This document shows positions 10,548-21,706 of a DNA stretch of 64,000 nucleotides, piece by piece; the first letter of the stretch is position 1, and each line of letters opens with the position of its first letter. The translations under genes and the position numbers were made by a program. Below the pieces are notes generated by a model. It saw only the letters and a program-made list of their open reading frames with translations. It had not been told where the DNA came from and searched no databases. Origin of the DNA: Chara braunii (taxonomy: Eukaryota; Streptophyta; Charophyceae; Charales; Characeae); the NCBI GenBank assembly GCA_003427395.1, contig BFEA01000330.1, positions 1,208,141 to 1,272,140 on the forward strand, given 5' to 3'.

Positions 10548-11636
10548 CTACCCCTCATGACTAAAAAATTGGATTGCCTCCATCATATGCAAGAATGGAG
10601 TTCCCAAGATACAGTCATGGTCCAGATCTGACACTACAAAACTCAGTAATTCCACAGTCATTGTCCCAACTCGAATAGGCAAATTGTCTATAAACCCAGC
10701 CACAAACAATTCCCTTGGAATATTGCTCAGTACATTTTGGGCAGGCCTATCAATAGTCAAATTACATGTCTCCATCGTTCTTCGTGAAAGAAGTATCATC
10801 TTTGCCCAAGAGTCCACTAGGGCCAGAATCTTTACTTGATTAATGTGAATTGTAAGGTGCCCACATCCCATGGTTGCGAATCTCATCTTGCGACCTGGTA
10901 GCGATCTGTTCAAATGATTGGGAAAAACTGATCCCAAGTAGTTAACTTTCAACTTTTTCTTCTCAATTAGTTTTTTCAACTCTTCTCTCAGTTTGGGTGT
11001 TAGAGTCATTGTTTCCTTGAAAGACAATGTCACTTCCGTCTCCTCCAGCATTTTAGCAATTACATCAGAAATCACTGCCCCATCATCCAAATCACTCTTG
11101 AGAATAAATTTCTTTTTTTTTCCCTGTTCATTCTTTTCTTGTGATCTTTCCTGTTCAGAGTCATCAAGGATGTTAATCAATGACTCTTCATCCTTCCTCC
11201 TTTTCTTTTCCTCTATCATCTGAGGTGTCATACAGGTTTGGAGATTTTTCACTTCACAAATTCTGACACTGGGTTCCATGACAAGTTCTAAGGGTAAATC
11301 ACAATAGAACGACATCATGTTAGCCAGGAGGTGAACCATTTTATTGGAAGAGGACTCTACTAATTCAGAAGAATTCTGAGAAGTAGAATTCCCTCTCAAT
11401 GGAGACTCACTTGTAGATGCCTCGTTAGGCTCACACTCTGTCAATGTTAAGGTTTGCAGAGACAACTTAGTCGCGGTATAAGGGCCACTTGTTCTTTGTA
11501 CCAGCTCATTAGGCAATTCTCCAATGAAGAAATGAACATTCACATTAGTTTTTCTCTTCTTCTTAATCTTCATCTTTTCATCATGTTTAAGAGCAAAAAA
11601 CCTCATACCTTCTGGATGTCTAGGGTCCAACTTATT
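10548..11636 (-). pseudogene. Aspartic protease region of gag-pol
   Basis: A 360-codon frame (11630-10548) follows the gag zinc knuckle after one TGA at 11637-11639. The first two thirds are charged spacer. The last third is a retropepsin fold: ILALVDSWAKMILLSRR holds the catalytic Asp, and DCILGTPFLHMMEA is the second hallmark. The active-site triplet, normally DSG or DTG, reads DSW, so the Gly that shapes the fireman's grip is lost and the enzyme is probably dead. It would have processed the Gag-Pol polyprotein. The frame ends at TAG 10548-10550. Confidence 0.85.
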
Positions 11637-12725
11637 TCATGAACTATCACAGATATGGTCCATTGCATCTTTCTTTGTCACCCCACTCCTTATAACCTCC
11701 TCAAGAGGCTTGCAATAGGTGGTAGTGTGACCCCCTTTACCACAATAGTAGCAAGTAAAACTTTTCTTAGGACGCTCAACATATTTTTTCTTTCTCTGTT
11801 TCCTCCATCACCATTCTTTCCATTCCTTTTGGATCTGAACGGATCCCCCTTCTTACCATAATTTTCGTTGTCATCATTATCGTCATCATCTTCCTCACTT
11901 TCAATTTTTTTCTTTCCCCTGTCATCCACAGCATGCATTGTAGGCCTTGCAGGCATAAAGTTAGCCATCACTTTTTGAAGAATATTCTTAGCAGTCAGAT
12001 TACTTCCTCTATTCATTCCATTCTCAGTCTCCCAGTCCTTGGCTAAAGTACTGATCTGATCCAGTGATCATTTCTTATGAGAGACAATAGGTAGAGTTCT
12101 TATGATTGCAACAATTTCATCCTATCTGAGAGGATAGTTCTGAGCTTGATTAAGAACTGCTTGTCTTTCAGTATCAGTAAAATTTGTCAAAAATATATGG
12201 CATCTCTGAGCTTCATCCAAGTATGAAATTCTTCTTGCTGTTCGGATAAAAGTCTGAAAAAAAACATTGAAAGTGTCATATTTAGCTCTTCTAATATTGA
12301 GTAAGTCCTTAGTCGTGGTCGGAATCGAATCTTTCTCAAACTTCTTTTTCAGTCTTTCTTTGACTTCTTCCCATGTAGAGGTCCCTTCCATCAATTCATG
12401 AACTGTAAGTCTTGAGTCAGAAGTCACAATAAGATAGAAGGTGCTTAAGCCGTTGCTTGTCCGTCCAGCCATAACTAAGTCCAAATAATTCATACTCGTC
12501 CAATAAATCATTAATCTGGGGCCCTCTGAAACATGGAATCCTCTCATCTGGTCTCTTTGCTCTTGCAATATCTGACCCTCCTTTTATAGTGTCTACTCTC
12601 TCGACCAGTTCCCGTATAACTCCAACTAAGACCTCCTCATTGGTCCCTGCAGAAGAACTCGGTCTTCCTCGTCCTGCCATCTTGACCATAGATTTTTCCC
12701 ATATATTATTTTCTCTCTCTGACAC
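11637..12725 (-). pseudogene. Gag with CCHC zinc knuckle
   Basis: Pieces in three frames together form a Gag. The N-terminus has a short basic start and a coiled stretch, then PCFRGPQINDLLDEYELF and SYGWTDKQRLKHLLSY, a capsid-like start. A one-base frame change near 12417 follows, then WEEVKERLKKKFE and FFQTFIRTARRISYLDEAQR, typical of retrotransposon Gag. After stops near 12122 and 12068 comes an acidic run (DDDDNDD), another frame change near 11790, and a clear zinc knuckle CYYCGKGGHTTTYC (CX2CX4HX4C). A TGA at 11637 separates it from the protease. Gag would package the RNA in cytoplasmic particles. Confidence 0.88.
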
Positions 12726-12749
12726 TCTTGTCCTTTTCTTCTTTATCCT

Positions 12750-12974
12750 TCAATCTCTTACTCTCCTCGCGAGAGATACAAACTCGTTTCTCTCTTCTCT
12801 TATCTGCTCTACCCCTTGAGAATTCTGTACATATAGGGTATAAGCAATAATGGATTGGGTAGTGATCAAGGGCAGTGCAATCCTTCTCAGTCTTTCAATG
12901 TAGTCTTCAATCTACTCTCTCTCATCATCCCTACTCAACCTTCTATTATACTCCTTTATAGTGCCCCGAATCAT
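12750..12974 (-). pseudogene. Leader module B, copy 1 (just before gag)
   Basis: From an ATG at 12974 a frame runs to a TGA at 12750-12752 with one internal TAG (12912-12914). Its C-terminal part reads ALPLITTQSIIAY and later NEFVSRARR. By eye this matches the end of the next module upstream (ALRIITDQTEISY, then ERVSLARR). I do not recognise the family. It is charged and Arg-rich at the end, with no membrane segment. It sits between the module array and gag on the same strand, so it was probably once part of a longer leader protein or an N-terminal extension of gag. Confidence 0.4.
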
Positions 12975-12991
12975 AAAATATCAAGTTAAGT

Positions 12992-13734
12992 CTATAATCT
13001 CATAATCAAATTACATCGTTTAAACCCACTACTGGTCCTTCTTGCAAGAGAGACCCGTTCCTGAAAAGTGTGATATGACACTCTCTTAGTAGTTCTCACT
13101 TTCACCACCTTTAACAGATAGCTTATCTCAGTCTGGTCAGTGATAATTCTCAAAGCAGAATCTCTCATGTGATCTAAGAAAGGCTGCAAAAACTCAAGCT
13201 CATCTAGAGTAGAAAGATTCATGTCAGAGATCCGAAGAGTCCCTTCTACCTTGATCTCATGTTGGACATAATCAGGGATCTCGAATCTGTGTTCAAAGGC
13301 ATTCAAAAGTAGGGATTTTATCATCCCAGTGGAGTATTTTTCTCTTGCTCTACCAATCTCAGCAATAACTTCCAACAGAGGCATCCAATCTTTCCTGCCT
13401 TCAAATCCCTTGGCAATTGATAACTCAGGAAGCCTCTCAAATTGTCGTACTTTTTTTTTCCATGTTACTTTTATCTTTAACTTTTCAAGTCACTCCTTGG
13501 TTCTTATGAGACTAATATAAGCACTTGGCTGACACTTCAAGTAATCGTCTCCTTTTTCTAGGTTTGCCGGTACATAAATCCTTACGTTCAGGCTGTCTGT
13601 ACTCAGGAATTTGACCACTGGGATGTGAAATATTATGGGCCCTCTCTTAGAAGTCTCATATCTCAGGATCACAAAAGGATTATCGCACCCTATCACCTCA
13701 TTGAATTTACCCCTCACAGTAGTTATCCTGGCTA
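12992..13734 (-). pseudogene. Leader module A+B, copy with a single in-frame TGA
   Basis: One frame runs from about 13734 to 12992, interrupted only by a TGA at 13490-13492. The N-terminal part is module A: NPFVILRYE, then a beta-strand-like stretch and LNVRIYVPA. After a Lys-rich linker it becomes module B: DWMPLLEVIAEIGRAREKY, then ITDQTEISY and ERVSLARR. The layout A, charged linker, B matches the copy at 15943-16613. The TGA could be a decayed CGA. Length is about 245 codons. The function is unknown. It belongs to a set of repeated modules between the primer site and gag. Confidence 0.45.
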
Positions 13735-14140
13735 CTGAGAGTATTCTTCTTGGACTCTCTTCACTTTCCATACAAACTTTATCATGGCATACCAATTGTA
13801 TCTTGGGAATGTGAGTCCTTCAACAGGTGGAGATGGTATCCCAACAAACGGTCTGACATAGGTACTAAAGGAGAAATTTCTTCCCTCTCGCTCTAATCTT
13901 CTCTTCTCATCATGCACAAGATTCGACGCTCGTTACCAACACGCACATTTTCGGCTTTCATCAAATCTCTGCTTTGGCACATAAATTTCAATATCATATT
14001 CATCAAGATCAATAAAATAGCATGTAAGAACATACTGATTTTCCTGTTTTTGTCCTGCTCTCTTTATAGCTTCATACCTTACGATTTCATAAGGAATTAC
14101 AGCCCTACCCGCTATAGGATTAAGAGAATTAACAGCTTGT
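13732..14140 (-). pseudogene. Leader module A, copy 2
   Basis: Translating 14097 downward on the minus strand gives IPYEIVRYEAIKRAG, then YFIDLDEYDIEIYVPK. This matches copy 3 (FPYEVVRYE...YFTELDVYDVRIYIPK). A later part has HDEKRRLEREG and YNWYAMIKFVWKVKR, matching YDWFAVIKFAQKVKR of copy 3. There are stops and frame changes between the two halves. The first motif lies 483 bp from that of copy 3, so this is a tandem unit. It is too broken to be one reading frame, and no known domain was recognised. Confidence 0.45.
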
Positions 14141-14221
14141 CTGATTCAGCCTTACTCAGCCCTTCATGGCATCTTATGAGTCTAAGCTTAAATTTCTCTC
14201 TGAATGATACATAGCGTCGAC

Positions 14222-14718
14222 TCATCTGACTCTTTGGCCTCTTTTCACTTTCTGGGCAAACTTAATCACCGCGAACCAATCATATATTTTGATAAATTTT
14301 TATCAGGCAAGGGAGGAGCCGGAAATCCGTCAAAGACGGTAAACCGAGTAGATCCAATGAATTTTTTATTTTCCCTATCAAATTTCTCTTTCTCTTTCTG
14401 TACCACTTCCTCAACAAATCCCCAGCATCTCTCATACACTGCTTCAGCGCTTCTCTTCTTTGGGATATAAATTCTCACATCATACACGTCCAATTCCGTG
14501 AAATAGAACGTCAGTATGTACAACCGTTCCTGCTCCCATCCGCTCTCGACCATTTCATATCTGACAACCTCATATGGGAACACCTCTCTCTTACTTAGAG
14601 TGTTCAGTGACTTTTGGAGACACTCAACGTCCTCTTGACTTGGGTCTGAACCTCTGCTGAATTTCTGTCTTCTCTGTCTGATTTCTTCTGCTGAAATCTC
14701 TTTAGTTCTCATGACCAC
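14222..14718 (-). pseudogene. Leader module A, copy 3 (longest open copy)
   Basis: A 150-codon frame runs 14718-14266 and, after a one-base shift near 14275, continues in family register to a TGA at 14222-14224. In order: a basic N-terminus, a short helix, FPYEVVRYE, a strand-rich stretch ending YDVRIYIPKK, a long charged helix rich in K and E, a Pro-rich turn (FPAPPLPDK), and YDWFAVIKFAQKVKR. The ATG at 14712 (third codon of the open frame) is the likeliest start. No signal peptide or membrane segment is seen. It is the best template for searching the family. I cannot name it; alternating strands and a charged helix suggest a structural or nucleic-acid-binding protein, but that is a guess. 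Confidence 0.5.
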
Positions 14719-14749
14719 CGTTTATTTTCTCCTTTGTCAATACCATGTT

Positions 14750-15115
14750 AATTATCGACAGTCAGTTAGCCCCATCACAATAACTGTTAGGTACAGGAGG
14801 AATCGGAACAGTCTCATATGTCACTGGCATTAAACCTCATTCCACTTTCTTCTTCTGCTTAATTAATTCTGCCTTCTCATCATAAAGAGACTAAGTTGCA
14901 ATTTCTCATAACCAGTTGAAGGTCTCACCGTCGTCACAGTCTCCCTTCTTGACATAAGGACGGATATCATAAATATCTCCCTCCAAGAAGCGAGTCAGCA
15001 CTACGCTGATGGCCAAATTGCCAGAATGGTAGACCCAGCAATGCTCATATTGATAGGGAAATATTTCCTTAATAGTTACTTTCGAGAGCTCTCTCAATGC
15101 ATCAGAAGTTAGCAT
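14750..15115 (-). pseudogene. Leader module A, copy 4 (nearest the primer site)
   Basis: An open stretch 15115-14906 carries KEIFPYQYE, GNLAISVVLTRFLEGD and IYDIRPYVKKG, then stops. The following broken frame has YDEKAELIKQKKK and a Pro-rich PIPPVPN, parallel to copies 2 and 3. The first motif is 481 bp from that of copy 3. It is closest in sequence to the module at 16320-16613 (FRYQY, GNLSIFVVQTSF, HDFNPYLKKG). It lies about 330 bp inside the primer site, so the array starts almost at the beginning of the internal region. Confidence 0.45.
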
Positions 15116-15442
15116 CCTTGATGAAATCCCCGAGCTCTCGATTCTTCTTTTCCCTTCTCAGTGTTCAAAAGACATCATAGGTTCATGAGGCATACCTGAA
15201 TTCAAGCCTGATTCTCTCCAATCGATAATATCGGTCTCCTTCTCCAGTCCAGTGTGGTACCTTACACAAGAAAAAAATAACACACAGTTAGCAGCAGTGA
15301 CCCTCAAGAGAATCAAGACTCAATGAGAATAATAAGATCAAAAGGAAGCTCACAACGTTGTCAACTGTTCTCACGCCCTAATCAAAGCTCAAAGATGATA
15401 ATGATGACCCAGACTCGTCCCGGACACGAAATGTTTTTCATG

Positions 15443-15460
15443 TCCCCGGCAACGGCGCCA
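15443..15460 (-). promoter_or_regulatory. Primer binding site, tRNA-Asp type
   Basis: The minus strand reads TGGCGCCGTTGCCGGGGA, complementary over 18 bases to the CCA-ended 3' terminus of plant tRNA-Asp(GTC). This primer is used by many plant Ty3/Gypsy elements. It lies four bases after the CA that closes the LTR at 15465, the expected spacing, and fixes both the LTR boundary and the minus-strand direction of the element. Confidence 0.85.
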
Positions 15461-15942
15461 TTTTTGTCGCACTTTTTCCAGTCAGTCCATTTCAAGCGAC
15501 CGGAAAGCCAACAGGCTGTCACGCAGGATTTTTGATATGATTGCAATAAATAAATGAAATTAAATAATGCAAATCCCTTCCTGTTTTGTGCGTCCGGCTT
15601 CGAGCGAGACCCTTCAATTGCGGTCTTCGCCGGTCCCCGGTCTTAGGAATCTTTTATTTTGATTCCGAATAGCAGACAATTTTGCAAATAATAATCATAA
15701 AATTATGGGGTGCTATGCATGCATCATTTATGTCAATCTCACTTTGAGAACTGTAACAAATCATCCACGATAGCAATCATCAGGCAAAAACAAGCAAAAA
15801 GCAAGACCGACTGACTCGAGCAAAGACAAGATCAAATGAATGAGGGAAGAATGATAACTCATAATAATCTCAGAAAGTACATATAAGCAAGCATAGTCAG
15901 CACCTCTCAAGAGTCCTCACTCATCCTTCTGGCCAGTCTCTC

Positions 15943-16613
15943 TCAATCTCTCATTTCACTGATCATCTCTGGTGCTGTGACCCACGCCCACATACAATAT
16001 GAGATTGAGGCCTCGTGACAAAAAATCCACCTGAAGCCAGCAAGCTCTGAGCATGACCATCCGAGGTACATGACACGGAAATTAACCATGGAGCAAAACT
16101 CCTCCAACAATGTAGGCAGCCCGTCCACTGAAAAGACTCCTCGTCTGAGATAGGGATACTCGGTGGGCTCAGTCAGTGCCTCAATGTCGATCATTGCTGG
16201 AGAGATATACCTCTTTGCTAAGCCGATCATGTCGAGCCAACTCGTGTCATCTATGAGGAGGGAAGGAACTGGTGCCTGGCTGGGATAGTCAGTATAAAGC
16301 TTTGGCCCAAAGCTACGGATCAGCGTAGTGCCACCCTCATCGAGCTCCCTCTCTCTCTGCTCGAGATACTTGGTGGCTGAGATCCAGACTGGATCGAAAT
16401 GTTTATGAGATTCCTTGCCCCTTTCTTCAGGTATGGATTAAAGTCATGGATAGTGCCGTCAGCAAAGCTGGTCTGGACAACGAAGATTGACAGGTTTCCT
16501 TGTCTGAAAGCAATGACACTAACATACTGATAGCGGAATGCCTCTTTGCATGAAATCCGATTGAGGCTGGTCAGCACTGACTCACTGACCAGCGTAGACT
16601 GAACTGTGCTCAT
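15943..16613 (-). pseudogene. LTR-borne module A+B, one frameshift
   Basis: A frame from 16613 gives KEAFRYQYVSVIAFRQGNL and HDFNPYLKKG. After one frame change near 16435 the reading continues without a stop to 15943: a charged helix (KYLEQRERELDEGG), a Pro-rich part (QAPVPSLLIDD), a second domain with LAKRYISPAMIDIEAL and FSVDGLPTLLEEF, and a Trp/Cys-rich end. It is the most complete A+B copy, about 220 codons. It lies inside the segment assigned to the 5' LTR, so a second copy is predicted in the unseen part of the 3' LTR. The family was not recognised. Confidence 0.5.
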
Positions 16614-16644
16614 GAGTAGCTTTGTCAGCGCAACCGACTAGATG

Positions 16645-16765
16645 ATCACTAAGAACTGATTGCCGAACTGATTGCCGAGAACTGATTGCTGAAAACTAAT
16701 TGTTGAAAGCTGATTGCTGAAAACTGATTGCTAAAAACTGATTGTTGAAAACTAATTGGTATTGA
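16645..16765. repeat. Short tandem repeat, GAAAACTGATTGCT type
   Basis: About eight imperfect copies of a 14-15 bp unit in the LTR, just upstream of the module at 15943-16613 on the minus strand. Confidence 0.8.
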
Positions 16766-16899
16766 AATTTGCCGATAGATAACAAAATATTAAAAGTCTA
16801 GTTAACTGTTACCTGCCAATGAATACCTGCTGTCTGTTCGAGTTGATTGTTTTCCGACTAGACACGGATTAAGTAGTGGCTGAGCCACTATTGAATGTT

Positions 16900-17105
16900 G
16901 TCTTATGTACTGTTCTGAGCACAGTTTTCAGTACATTCCCGAATACTGTTCTGAAAACCGTTTCTGAATACAGTTCCAAATAATATTTCGGATATTGTTC
17001 TGAGTATTATACACCACTCCGAGTGTTGTTCCGAGTACTGTTCGGGGAACTGTCTTGAGTGTTGTTTTAGGTGCTGCTTTGAGTACCGTCCTGAGTGCTT
17101 AACCA
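16900..17105. repeat. Short tandem repeat, about 18-20 bp, GAGTACTGTTCTGA type
   Basis: Around ten imperfect copies of (C)TGAGT(G/A)(T/C)TGTTC in 200 bp. The minus-strand translation is a Gln/Ser repeat, which is a by-product of the array and not a gene. Confidence 0.8.
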
Positions 17106-18822
17106 CCGGGACATCAAGTCACTCGGTATTACACTGTTATAGGGTTGCGAACTTTTGATGAGTGCTAGCTGGCTTGGACGCAGGCTGTTTCACACTGATA
17201 ATAGAGCACACTTATATTGATCGAGTGTCGAATGGACTTTTACTCGAGTGTTGGGCGAAAAGTTACTTAATTGGACAAAATTTTACTCGAAGACGACTAA
17301 ATACGTGGTTAAAACCACGTTCATTGCTTAACAGAAAACTGGTTGACTGTTAACTACTGAATGATCGGTTGTTGAGATATGAGTTGTCTGAAAGTTGTCT
17401 AAGGCCTGTTTGAGGAATGAAACACCACACTATAATCACTCAGTGGTTGAAGACGATTGCAGTTTCCACAGTTAAATACTTGAACATTTAGGATACTGCT
17501 ATAATATCGTTTGAACATTCGTTGTATATTGCTTATTAGTTGATCGAAAGTTGTTCGAAAACTTGGTTAAGGCACTGGCTGAATGCTGCTTGATAATGGG
17601 CTGTACCGATTGGGAGTTGATTGTATTGTGGTCTGATTGCTGCCATCAGCGTTTTGAGCTCTGTCCCCGAACGACTGCGTTGGGCTCTGAGCATTGCTAA
17701 CAGCGCAGAGCTCTGCACATTGACGGCAATACTCAGTACCATTCACAGTTAGCAGCATTCAATATTAGAAGCAACGTATCGCCTACTGATCAGAGTTCAT
17801 TGGCTGAGTCCTCCAGAGGAGAGTCTGAGTTTCCCTATGTCCTCTTAGACTTTGCCCTAGTCCGTCCAATCGCTTTTAGCAGTGGGACAGTGTAGTGCAG
17901 TACTCATGAGGGAGAATTTTGGTGTCCTCTCTACTTATCCAAACATTATGCTGGCCTGCTCTACTTTTTCTAAGGATGAAACAGTATTGTGCGGCCTTCC
18001 ACTTGGCTCACAGATATAGAAAACATTCTCAACAAATTTATGACAACTTTCTGCTCTTTTCATGGCAAACTACCTCAGTAATCTCTTGTGTTCCTCGGTC
18101 TGAATCAAGATCCTATCCTCCCAACCTTCTATTTGGGCTCGGTATAGGGTGCTGGTCACGACCAGCAAGTACTTGCTTCCCATNTTTCTTTTCCCGCCTC
18201 TATTCTGCCCTTCCGGTGTGGGATTAAGGAAAACAAAAAGCACATTCCACTAAACCCCTCTTGCCCAACTAACAATCCCTTGGCATGAGGCCTCTTAGGA
18301 AAGACGTGACTGAGTTCAGACCTCAGTACGTACCCTGGGACACCCCTGATAAAGAACGCAGGATGTCAAGAGTGTAACAAACTCCCTCTCCCTTTTGTCC
18401 TATAATTACAGAGTAGGGCAACTTATGGCGAAATCCCCAAAGTAGATCTAACGATAAGAGTCAAGTTCAGTCAATACTCAATTAGGCCACCACCAAATGT
18501 TATCAGGCCATGGCGTGACATGCTGATTCTAGCAACACACACAGACTGTATCAAGGCTGGGTTGTTTAACGTCAGGCATCACTCTCAGAGTATCTGACTA
18601 TAAGTTATCCCCATACATTCGCATCGTCGCAATTGAAGCTTCAATAACACTTCCTAAGAGTGACGTCAGTCTCGACTGGGTAGTCAGAGGCCATGTCTTC
18701 GTTAGTTACTCTGAACACACCGTTGACCCCTGTCAGAACATCGCTTCATGGCCAATTGCTATGCCATTTAGCGCGCACTTAGTTGCACTGGTTCAAAGCA
18801 CACAGGGATTCTGAGCGAAGTG
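17106..18822. other. Inner LTR sequence without recognisable content
   Basis: No coding frame beyond chance length, no RNA gene and no clear repeat on either strand. It ends at the N gap. It is assigned to the 5' LTR by position only. Confidence 0.5.
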
Positions 18823-19512
18823 NNNNNNNNNNNNNNNNNNNNNNNNNNNNNNNNNNNNNNNNNNNNNNNNNNNNNNNNNNNNNNNNNNNNNNNNNNNNNN
18901 NNNNNNNNNNNNNNNNNNNNNNNNNNNNNNNNNNNNNNNNNNNNNNNNNNNNNNNNNNNNNNNNNNNNNNNNNNNNNNNNNNNNNNNNNNNNNNNNNNNN
19001 NNNNNNNNNNNNNNNNNNNNNNNNNNNNNNNNNNNNNNNNNNNNNNNNNNNNNNNNNNNNNNNNNNNNNNNNNNNNNNNNNNNNNNNNNNNNNNNNNNNN
19101 NNNNNNNNNNNNNNNNNNNNNNNNNNNNNNNNNNNNNNNNNNNNNNNNNNNNNNNNNNNNNNNNNNNNNNNNNNNNNNNNNNNNNNNNNNNNNNNNNNNN
19201 NNNNNNNNNNNNNNNNNNNNNNNNNNNNNNNNNNNNNNNNNNNNNNNNNNNNNNNNNNNNNNNNNNNNNNNNNNNNNNNNNNNNNNNNNNNNNNNNNNNN
19301 NNNNNNNNNNNNNNNNNNNNNNNNNNNNNNNNNNNNNNNNNNNNNNNNNNNNNNNNNNNNNNNNNNNNNNNNNNNNNNNNNNNNNNNNNNNNNNNNNNNN
19401 NNNNNNNNNNNNNNNNNNNNNNNNNNNNNNNNNNNNNNNNNNNNNNNNNNNNNNNNNNNNNNNNNNNNNNNNNNNNNNNNNNNNNNNNNNNNNNNNNNNN
19501 NNNNNNNNNNNN
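18823..19512. other. Assembly gap (690 N)
   Basis: A run of 690 N. The first base after it begins the same sequence as position 1 of the window, so two contigs start at the same base of the LTR. A further single N is at 18184. Confidence 0.99.
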
Positions 19513-21316
19513 TGTCATAACTTGTCAAGTCGTCTAGTACCAGCTACTTAACAGCACCCTCTCCCCCTCTCTACCTGTTGTGTCGAACTCAAGATAGGAG
19601 ATCACGATATCAAGAGAACAACTGGTGAACGTTGTAGGGGAGTAACAAACAACCAAGAACATAAGAGGGCGCTCCCCTTCCTGCTAATCAGTCGTGGATT
19701 ACCAACAACCAATGTAACCCTTTCTTTTCTCTTCAGACATTACACAGGTTATTCGTTTTCCAGTTCGACCAAGAGCAACTCGAGTAACAGGGTCGGCGAT
19801 ACAAGTAGAATTTATCAAGGAAACATCAATGACTCTACTCACATTATTGCTTACCGCACTCTCATCAGTCTACTCTCACTTCGCATCGGTGTACAAGATG
19901 CGCAATAGTGCTCCTCCATTCACAAGGCGTCTGCACGAGATCAATTGACAGGTCCATCCACCTAGAGAGAGAATGATGGTCTAATCGAGCCCCTTTACAC
20001 GAACACACATGTCCTGACTAAAGGCGTCGGACGAGCTATAGTCACAAACAGTCCAAAACGTTGACAAAGGCTGAAACAGAAACTGTTTTTTTACCACTCT
20101 CGTTCTTAACCGAACCTCTTGGTTTCTCTCGTCTTTCACCATGTGCTTTTCCACTAATCAGAGTAAGACAGCGTTCAGCCAAGATGATTGTCAAACTCGC
20201 TCGAATACGCTCGGGGCTTATCACCTAGGAAAGAGCAATCTAAATTGGCACCTACCGATGAAGACGCAATAGAACCCCTCGACATACGACACTCATCAGG
20301 CACATGATGTCAACTGATGATGAGAGGGACTCCGCCCCCTCTCTGTGAGGGCTCCCCGCGGATCGGCAGTCGCAAACGTTGCATGAAAGTGAGGATAGTT
20401 GTTGATGCCAGTCTTGCTTCTTAAGCTTGCATCTTTCTTTGCTTTTGTCCTGCCACTTGTAGATTGTATGCCACGCGTCATCACCCCCGCCTCTCTTAGA
20501 TCATATACCTCATGGGGCCAGTACACACTTCACAAAGCCTGATGACCCTGATCGCAATGCCGAGAGGGTCAGCCTAGAGGCTCACTCCCCTCAGTCTCTG
20601 CGAAACAACTCGTAAGTTGCCCCCGGACAACGAGTAGCCTACTGGCATTGGCTCTACGGATAAGGTTTGTGTCCTCTACGAGCGCGAGTGTTGATGTCAG
20701 CCAATAGTCCTGAGAGCGAACGACCTCCCGTACGCTAGTGTTGACGCCAACATCGCCCGCCTTAACGAGTTGCACAGTACCCTCTCTCTTTTCTGAGAGA
20801 GCCTCCCATCCTTACACATGCCTTTTTTTCCTGCTCTCCCTCTCACTCGTCCCACGGTTTTTGGGCTTCAACTGCCGCGAGCTTGCCTCGAGCCCGCCAG
20901 TGTACAGCTCGCGCCACGTGTGTACCGTACACAAGCGTATCTCCCTGCGCTTGTCTGTCCCCTCTTTCGTTGACTGCCTTCTTCTTCTCAGATTGCCACG
21001 TGCCCTCTCCTCTCCATTCCATGAGGTCTAAGTGCAAAGTCATGCGAGCTTGCACGGATCGGTTGACGTCAATCGCACTCCACAAACTTGCCCCGTTCCC
21101 GCTCACATTCTCTTCTTTTCGTTAACCACTCCCATAACAAGTCGCACCACGTATATCTCTCTCCTAGGCTCAATCCCGCTTATTACTCGCCTCCTCGCTC
21201 GATGGTCCAGCCTCAGCTGGTCTTGCTCTGCCCCGGGCCGAACTGGCCTCGGGTCCGTCCTCTACCGACTCAGTTGGCAGGTGCTCTCTCCTCCACTGCT
21301 CCTGCCCGTGCCAGGA

Positions 21317-21706
21317 CTAAGTAAGGTCCTCGCTAGCCTCGGACTCCGCCTCTGAGTCCCGATCCAGTTCTTGTTGCTCCCTCTCTGTCGTACCCGTGGA
21401 GGTCTCCTCCTCATGGTAAGTGACGGTAACCCGTAATGCCGCGATTGCCCCATCTCGTCGGCATCTTCGTTCTGCCCTGCTCCGAGCCTCGGTGACCACA
21501 CCCTGTATTTTCGCATCCTCCCTCACCTCTTGCTCCTTCCCACCGTAGACATTGATTCTCAGTCTAGCCTGCCCCTCACTCTTGCTGTAACTTAGACAGA
21601 CATCCACTGCATAACCCTCTTCACGCATAGGTGCCCAGCTCCAGTAAGACCTCAGGTGCCTTGGCCTATAGCCAAAAAGGCCATTGCTACGCAACATAGT
21701 CGCCAT
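21317..21706 (-). CDS. LTR-encoded hypothetical protein, 5' LTR copy
   Basis: Counterpart of the frame at 1713-2192, from the ATG at 21706. It stays open for 129 codons, with about a dozen amino-acid changes and no internal stop over the shared part. It then ends early because the shared codon after SEASEDLT has become a stop. The basic N-terminus, RLRINVYGGKEQ and the TYHEEETSTG segment are kept. Two independently decaying LTR copies both remain open while gag-pol has many stops, which hints at past selection on this frame or simply chance in a GC-rich stretch. Confidence 0.45.
   Translation of the reverse strand: MATMLRSNGLFGYRPRHLRSYWSWAPMREEGYAVDVCLSYSKSEGQARLRINVYGGKEQEVREDAKIQGVVTEARSRAERRCRRDGAIAALRVTVTYHEEETSTGTTEREQQELDRDSEAESEASEDLT

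Noticed and set aside
16903-17106. Gln/Ser-repeat protein on the minus strand
   Set aside because: It is the translation of an 18-20 bp DNA tandem repeat; the other frames are equally repetitive.
18779-19551. Long open frames across the N run
   Set aside because: They consist almost only of undetermined bases.
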